Assembly: GCA_035493895.1 (NCBI GenBank)
Contig: DATJHM010000263.1
Span: 1-9,364, forward strand
Origin: DATJHM01 sp035493895
GTDB taxonomy: Bacteria; Chloroflexota; Ktedonobacteria; Ktedonobacterales; Ktedonobacteraceae
Length of the DNA stretch: 9,364 nt
Direction: 5' to 3'
Part shown: piece after piece, positions 5,608 through 9,364 of the stretch
How positions within the stretch are numbered: the first letter of the stretch is position 1
Layout of the letters: each line of letters starts with the position of its first letter
The notes under the pieces: model-generated
What the model saw: only the letters and a program-made list of their open reading frames with translations
Database searches by the model: none
Told to the model about the DNA's origin: nothing
Position numbers and translations under genes: made by a program

Positions 5608-7404
5608 CTATTGAGTGACACCAAAGGTTGGCGAATGCACCGTCTGAAGCTCTTTGCCTTCGCCAAGATACATATGCACGCCACAGGGCAGGCAGGGATC
5701 GAAACTGCGCACGGTGCGCATAATATCGATGCCCTTGAAGTTGCCCGGTGCATTCTCTTCGAAAATCGGCGTATCCTGCACTGCATCCTCGTACGGACCG
5801 GGCGTCCCATAGATGTCGCGTGGGCTGGCATTCCAGGGAGTCGGCGGGTATGGATGATAGTTGGCAATTTTGCCGTCCTCGATGACCATATGGTGGGACA
5901 GCACGCCACGCACAGCCTCATGGAAGCCACAACTGATAGCATTTTGCGGGACCGTGAAATCGTTCCATGTTTTCGTATGACCGGCATGGAGTTCGCTGAG
6001 CGCCATGTCCAGACAATAGAGGGCGACGGCAGCCGAGTACGCCTGGAAGTAGGTGCGCGCGCGATCGCGCTCAATCGCATTGCTCCACTGCGGTATCTTC
6101 CATTCGAACTCCACCTCCGGCTTCAGCGCAGTCTTAGGCAGGCGAATCTTGACACTATGCCCGGTCGCTTTGATATAGCCACCCATATCAACCAGCCCGG
6201 CCAGAGCAGTCGTCCAGAGACGAGCGATAGGACCGCCACCGGTATCCAGCGCCAGATGCTCGCCCGTGCGTTGATCAAACCAGCGTGGGGACATCACCCA
6301 GCTATAATTCTCGTTAAAATTACGCTTCTGCGGTCTGGGGATCGTCGTCTGGTTCCAGGGATGGTGCTTATCGACCGGATTGCCGAGGGGATCGCGATCG
6401 ACAAAAATGCGTTGCTCCTGCCAATCATCATAGAAAGAGTGGCCCAGCAGGATGCGGATATTCAGATTAATATCGACCAGACTCGTCGTCACCAGTTTGC
6501 CATCGACAACCACGCCCGGCGTCACAAACATCGCCCGCCCCCAGCGGTCCATATTCCTATAGTCGTAATCGCAGACATTCGGGTCCTGAAACGAGCCCCA
6601 GCAGCCAAGGAGAATGCGCCGTTGACCGACGCGTTCATAGCCGGGCAGAGCCTGATAGAAGAAATCGAAGAGATCGTCGTGCATCGGGACAACCTTCTTC
6701 ATGAACTCGACATATTTCATCAGGCGTACCAGATAGTCCGTGAAAACCTGAACCGTCGCGACCGTGCCCACGCCGCCGGGATAGAGTGTCGAAGGGTGGA
6801 CATGACGACCTTCCATGAGGCAGAACTTTTCGCGGGTCAACCTGCTCATCTGGAGCGCCTCGCGATAAAATTCGCCCGTAAAAGGATTAAGGGAGCGCAT
6901 GATATCGGCAATCGTGCGGTACCCGTGGTCGCGAGCGTGGGGAGCTTCCGTCTTCTCCGCGAGCGAAAGGACGCCGGGATTCGTCTCACGAACCATTTGT
7001 TCACAGAAATCGACACCCACCAGATTTTCCTGATAGATGTTATGGTCAAACATATATTCTGCGGCCTCTCCCAGATTGAGAATCCATTCGCCCAGAGGAG
7101 GAGTTTTCACGCCATAGGCCATATTCTGCGCATACACAGAGCAGGTCGCATGATTATCGCCACAGATGCCACAGATGCGGCTCGTAATAAAATGGGCATC
7201 GCGAGGATCTTTGCCCTGCATAAACAAACTGTAGCCACGGAAGATTGAAGAAGTGCTGTGGCACTCCACCACCTGACGTTTGTCAAAGTCGATCTTCGTA
7301 TAAATACCCAGGCTGCCAACGATACGTGTGATCGGGTCCCACGCCATCTCCACAAGGGACGAGGGTGGCGTTGGCTGCTCTCCACGTTTTTCTTGTATAG
7401 CCAT
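5608..7404 (-). CDS. hhyL: [NiFe]-hydrogenase group 1h large subunit HhyL
   Basis: This subunit holds the Ni-Fe(CN)2CO site that splits H2. The 598-residue product has the L1 motif SRICGICGDNH (C78, C81) and the L2 motif DPCLPCGVH (C571, C574), giving the four cysteine ligands. Cleavage by the maturation protease is expected after H577, removing 21 residues (M578-Q598), so this is an unprocessed precursor. Other family blocks include IFRGYSLFMQGKDPRDA (54-70), EGRHVHPSTLYPGGV and LHAGHTKTW. The particular L1/L2 wording and the extended middle region point to group 1h. ATG at 7404 is chosen because AAGGAG lies 8 nt upstream; a TTG in the same frame at 7440 has no support. The stop is 21 nt before the NifU-type gene. 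Confidence 0.97.
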   Translation of the reverse strand: MAIQEKRGEQPTPPSSLVEMAWDPITRIVGSLGIYTKIDFDKRQVVECHSTSSIFRGYSLFMQGKDPRDAHFITSRICGICGDNHATCSVYAQNMAYGVKTPPLGEWILNLGEAAEYMFDHNIYQENLVGVDFCEQMVRETNPGVLSLAEKTEAPHARDHGYRTIADIMRSLNPFTGEFYREALQMSRLTREKFCLMEGRHVHPSTLYPGGVGTVATVQVFTDYLVRLMKYVEFMKKVVPMHDDLFDFFYQALPGYERVGQRRILLGCWGSFQDPNVCDYDYRNMDRWGRAMFVTPGVVVDGKLVTTSLVDINLNIRILLGHSFYDDWQEQRIFVDRDPLGNPVDKHHPWNQTTIPRPQKRNFNENYSWVMSPRWFDQRTGEHLALDTGGGPIARLWTTALAGLVDMGGYIKATGHSVKIRLPKTALKPEVEFEWKIPQWSNAIERDRARTYFQAYSAAVALYCLDMALSELHAGHTKTWNDFTVPQNAISCGFHEAVRGVLSHHMVIEDGKIANYHPYPPTPWNASPRDIYGTPGPYEDAVQDTPIFEENAPGNFKGIDIMRTVRSFDPCLPCGVHMYLGEGKELQTVHSPTFGVTQ

Positions 7405-7457
7405 GCAACTATCTCCTTTGGTAGAGCCACAACAAAGCAATTTATTAAGAACGAAGT

Positions 7458-8489
7458 TCAGGGCCAGTTTGGCTGGTAGCCAGTCGTCAGCTCATTGCCA
7501 GTATGTCGCCAGGAGGGCTCTTTATTCAGCGTATCATTGGTGAGCTTGCGCAGACCACGAACGGCTGTGCCATAGACTCCGGCGATCGTCGAAGACAATT
7601 TTGCGCCCGGCGGCTCATCCATAAAGGGCATGAACTTATCCGGAAAGCCGGGCATCGTGCAGCCGATGCAGATACCGCCTACATTGGGGCAGCCGCCGAT
7701 GCCAGCCATCCAGCCGCGTTTGGGAACATTGCACTGCACAACGGGGCCCCAGCAGCCCAGCTTTACCAGACATTTTGGCGAGCCATACTCTTCGGCAAAT
7801 ACGCCCTGCTCATAATAGCTTCCGCGATCGCAACCATCATGGACAGTTGCGCCGAAGAGCCATTTTGGCCTCAACGCCTCATCCAGAGGAATCATCGGAG
7901 CCATGCCGTTGGCCTGATAAAGAAGATAGAGAAGCGTCTCCATAAAATTATCTGGCTGAACAGGACAACCGGGCACACAGACAATGGGCAGGCCAGCCTG
8001 TGAGTGCCAGTTCCAGCCCAGATAATCGGGCAGGCCCATTGCGCCGGTTGGATTCCCCTGCATAGCGTGGATGCCACCATAAGTTGCGCAGGTGCCCGCA
8101 GCGACAACCGCCCAGGCTTTAGGAGCCAGACGATCAATCCACTCACACGTCGTAATAGGCTGATTGGTCACCGAATCGGTGCCAAGAGCGGCCCAGTAGC
8201 CCTCGCTCTTGATTTTCTCGTTGGGGATCGAGCCCTCAACGACAAGCACAAAAGGATCAATTTCGCCCCGTTCCGCTTTATACCACCAGGATAGAAAGCT
8301 GTTGCCTACCTCATAGGCAAGCACCGGGTTATGTAGATGGACCTTTGGAAGTCCGGGTATTGCACCCATGATCACATCTTCAATGCTTGGTTGCATGGCA
8401 GCCGTAATGGAGACCGAGTCGCCATCACAGCTCAGACCAGCCGTCATCCACACAATATGGACTTCCTCTACACGCGCTCCAGTTGGCAT
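7458..8489 (-). CDS. hhyS: [NiFe]-hydrogenase group 1h small subunit HhyS
   Basis: This subunit carries the three Fe-S clusters that take electrons away from the active site. The 343-residue protein has no Tat signal peptide, so the enzyme is cytosolic. The proximal-cluster ligands are C21, D24 (the usual CxxC reads CDGD), C134 (GTCATYGG) and C175 (PGCP). The Cys-to-Asp change matches the 3Cys-1Asp cluster reported for the Ralstonia actinobacterial-type enzyme. Distal ligands are H217, C220, C240 and C246. The medial set is C253, C274 and C277 (CIGC), with an extra C267 that may allow a [4Fe-4S] instead of a [3Fe-4S] cluster. GAGGAGG lies 4 nt before the ATG at 8489. It is first in the operon, with the promoter just upstream and hhyL 53 nt downstream. 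Confidence 0.97.
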   Translation of the reverse strand: MPTGARVEEVHIVWMTAGLSCDGDSVSITAAMQPSIEDVIMGAIPGLPKVHLHNPVLAYEVGNSFLSWWYKAERGEIDPFVLVVEGSIPNEKIKSEGYWAALGTDSVTNQPITTCEWIDRLAPKAWAVVAAGTCATYGGIHAMQGNPTGAMGLPDYLGWNWHSQAGLPIVCVPGCPVQPDNFMETLLYLLYQANGMAPMIPLDEALRPKWLFGATVHDGCDRGSYYEQGVFAEEYGSPKCLVKLGCWGPVVQCNVPKRGWMAGIGGCPNVGGICIGCTMPGFPDKFMPFMDEPPGAKLSSTIAGVYGTAVRGLRKLTNDTLNKEPSWRHTGNELTTGYQPNWP

Positions 8490-8581
8490 AGAACCTCCTC
8501 GAACGTCTCGCAGTTCGCGGTGTTTTTAAAACTGTACAAACGTGATTGTAATAATCGAGTAGCTGGGATTCTGTAATTGAA

Positions 8582-8610
8582 TGTATAGCACATATTTGGG
8601 GGATTGGCAA
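8582..8610 (-). promoter_or_regulatory. Predicted sigma-70-type promoter of the hydrogenase operon
   Basis: Read on the minus strand, the -35 box TTGCCA (8605-8610) and -10 box TATACA (8582-8587) are 17 bp apart, and TGC directly before the -10 makes it an extended -10. Transcription would start near 8575, leaving a leader of about 86 nt before hhyS. It is the best-matching promoter on this strand upstream of the operon. The leader has a small CGAAC/GTTCG inverted repeat (8500-8504 with 8513-8517) beside the ribosome-binding site. A starvation-type sigma factor is possible for this enzyme class but cannot be read from the boxes. Confidence 0.6.
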
Positions 8611-8641
8611 GCGTTACAAAATTGTAGCATTTCTATATAGA

Positions 8642-8714
8642 GATGAAAAAGCAACCGGTGGGAAATCTGGCGTTATCGGTGAGAAGGTGAGTGCGCGATA
8701 GTTGCTTTTTCATC
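8642..8714. repeat. Perfect 14-bp inverted repeat with 45-bp spacer
   Basis: GATGAAAAAGCAAC at 8642-8655 is the exact reverse complement of the sequence at 8701-8714. The 45-bp spacer contains a hexamer pair GGTGAG at 8678-8683 and 8686-8691. The element starts about 30 bp upstream of the hhyS -35 box. It could be a mini mobile-element remnant, a regulatory DNA site, or the stem of an RNA. No target-site duplication is evident and the T-tract lies inside the stem, so it is not a classical terminator. Confidence 0.85.
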
Positions 8715-8819
8715 GTCCTAAGCTGAAGGGCAGCGTGTTCATTGCCGATCTTTTAAAAGTATATTCATGATTTTATATGTATCTATAATGTAAGCGAATT
8801 ACAGTAATAATACACATAC

Positions 8820-8849
8820 TTTACAAAATTTTGATAACCATCCTATATA
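8820..8849 (+). promoter_or_regulatory. Candidate promoter for the His-rich peptide gene
   Basis: TTTACA (8820-8825) and TATATA (8844-8849) are 18 bp apart, predicting a start near 8856 and a leader of about 200 nt before the gene at 9055. A competing perfect -10, TATAAT, lies at 8784-8789 but has no good -35. The region is very AT-rich, so chance matches are likely. Confidence 0.35.
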
Positions 8850-8858
8850 CTAAAGATG

Positions 8859-8935
8859 TCACACGAAAACCCCTCCCTTGCTAGCAGAAAAAAATCCCCT
8901 TTTTCCGCTAGCAGATCAGAGAGAAGGTTGTGTGA
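8859..8935 (+). other. Nested inverted repeats, possible structured 5' leader
   Basis: Three sets of complementary segments nest inside each other: TCACAC (8859-8864) with GTGTGA (8930-8935), extended by AACC/GGTT after a 3-nt bulge; GCTAGC (8880-8885) with GCTAGC (8907-8912); and A-tract 8888-8894 with T-tract 8900-8904 around a TCCCC loop. Because GCTAGC is itself a palindrome, the two copies also read as direct GCTAGCAG repeats 27 bp apart and could be a protein-binding pair. If the promoter at 8820-8849 is used, the fold starts at the very 5' end of the transcript. Confidence 0.45.
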
Positions 8936-9054
8936 ACGCGAACGGCGTCTCAGAGTTGTTCGCCTCAGTCATACATCAGAGAACATGAAAAACGCAGGTC
9001 TCTTTCCATTATACCAATGGGAGTGAGAAAACTATGTAGAAAGGAAACGATCGG

Positions 9055-9270
9055 ATGAAACTATTGACGACTTCTCCTGCTTCCTGGGAACAGGAATTAG
9101 GAGTGCAGGATCTGAGCGAAAAAGAGCTCGTTCTTGTCACAGGTACGCATGGTGCTCCTGAATGGAGAAAAAAGAAGAAAGAAGACTGGGAGTGGAAAAA
9201 GAAACATCACAAGCATAAGAAGAAGCATGATCACGAGAAGAAGCACGATGATCACGATGCCCCGGCTTAA
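9055..9270 (+). CDS. 71-residue Lys/His-rich small protein with leader-like N-terminus
   Basis: The first 30 residues look like a bacteriocin or RiPP-type leader: MKLLTTSPASWEQEL, then DLSEKELVLVTG ending at G30. The remaining 41 residues are highly charged, with 8 His, 13 Lys, 3 Trp and many Asp/Glu, and end HDDHDAPA; there is no Cys. Such a His/Asp-rich tail could bind nickel, cobalt, copper or zinc. AAAGGA lies 9 nt before the ATG and a hairpin follows the gene, which supports a real transcription unit. It is divergent from the hydrogenase operon. Options are a metal-storage peptide for the hydrogenase, a precursor peptide cut after the TG, or an unrelated acid/base-rich protein. No modification enzyme or transporter is in view. 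I know no named family for it. Confidence 0.7.
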   Translation: MKLLTTSPASWEQELGVQDLSEKELVLVTGTHGAPEWRKKKKEDWEWKKKHHKHKKKHDHEKKHDDHDAPA

Positions 9271-9332
9271 GTGGTGAAGATACAAGATTGATAGCGCTAT
9301 GACTGAGGAATATAACGCGCTGTAGTAGATAG

Positions 9333-9362
9333 GCTCCCCTTCTATTTCTTTGGGAGGGGAGC
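9333..9362 (+). terminator. Hairpin after the His-rich peptide gene
   Basis: GCTCCCCT (9333-9340) pairs perfectly with AGGGGAGC (9355-9362) around a 14-nt loop, 62 nt after the stop codon. The window ends two bases later, so a following T-tract cannot be checked. A GC-rich stem at this place fits an intrinsic terminator. Confidence 0.5.
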
Positions 9363-9364
9363 TG

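Larger units (their letters stand above)
8490..9054. other. AT-rich divergent intergenic region
   Basis: This 565-bp gap separates hhyS (leftward) from the His-rich peptide gene (rightward). It holds the hhyS promoter (8582-8610), a perfect 14-bp inverted repeat (8642-8714), candidate plus-strand promoters between about 8760 and 8851, and a nested hairpin (8859-8935). A short hairpin CCATT-ATACC-AATGG (9006-9020) lies 19 nt before the peptide gene's AAAGGA. I see no convincing gene in it; a 56-codon frame at 8856-9026 is judged to be chance. Confidence 0.7.

Noticed and set aside
5470..7248. 592-codon plus-strand open frame antisense to hhyL
   Set aside because: It lies wholly opposite hhyL and the start of the NifU-type gene, with no family motif; high-GC codon bias of the real gene leaves the opposite strand open.
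8425..8610. Minus-strand 61-codon frame upstream of hhyS
   Set aside because: It needs a TTG start inside the predicted promoter and overlaps the hhyS start out of frame.
8856..9026. 56-codon plus-strand frame beginning MSHENPSL, possibly leaderless
   Set aside because: Arg/Ser-rich with no protein-like pattern, no ribosome-binding site, and it runs through the nested inverted repeats; the gene at 9055 explains the transcript better.
9097..9285. Minus-strand frame predicting a very hydrophobic 62-residue peptide
   Set aside because: The hydrophobicity is the complement of the Lys/His-rich codons of the plus-strand gene, and the plus strand has the better ribosome-binding site.

Overview
The window carries almost all of a compact gene cluster for a high-affinity, actinobacterial-type (group 1h, formerly group 5) [NiFe]-hydrogenase. 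This is the class that lets aerobic soil bacteria oxidise trace or atmospheric H2 during starvation. Every recognisable gene but one is on the minus strand. The order from right to left is: small subunit hhyS, large subunit hhyL, a NifU-type Fe-S protein, three cluster-specific proteins (DUF5947-like, DUF6084-like, and a 448-residue protein with no name I know), a nickel-dependent maturation endopeptidase, a 34-residue one-helix membrane peptide, hypA and hypB. The spacing is very tight, with two 20-bp overlaps, two 4-bp ATGA overlaps and several 2-57 nt gaps. One promoter just upstream of hhyS (TTGCCA-17-TATACA) could drive the whole set.

Organism: gene content and order fit Ktedonobacteria (Chloroflexota) or an actinobacterium, both of which carry group 1h clusters. 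The AT-rich intergenic DNA, moderate GC, simple tandem repeats and a bacteriocin-leader-like small peptide make me favour Ktedonobacteria. That is inference and a database search could overturn it.

Layout. Positions 1-255 are a tandem array of 14/15-bp units that runs off the left edge. Positions 264-421 are a palindromic element with 44-bp arms, followed by three 18-bp direct repeats (420-473). Positions 518-8489 are the minus-strand hydrogenase operon. Positions 8490-9054 are an AT-rich intergenic region holding the hydrogenase promoter, a perfect 14-bp inverted repeat, candidate plus-strand promoters and a nested hairpin. Positions 9055-9270 encode a divergent 71-residue Lys/His-rich peptide with a leader-like N-terminus, and a hairpin at 9333-9362 follows it.

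How the parts fit: HhyS and HhyL form the cytosolic hydrogenase (no Tat signal). HypA and HypB deliver nickel, and the endopeptidase trims the HhyL C-terminus after nickel insertion. The NifU-type protein and the one-helix peptide are plausible electron-relay and membrane-docking partners. The hypC, hypD, hypE and hypF genes, also needed for the active site, are not in the window. The most interesting hypothesis is that the His-rich peptide, encoded back-to-back with the hydrogenase, supplies the metal-storage function missing from this HypB. A modified secreted peptide is the main alternative.
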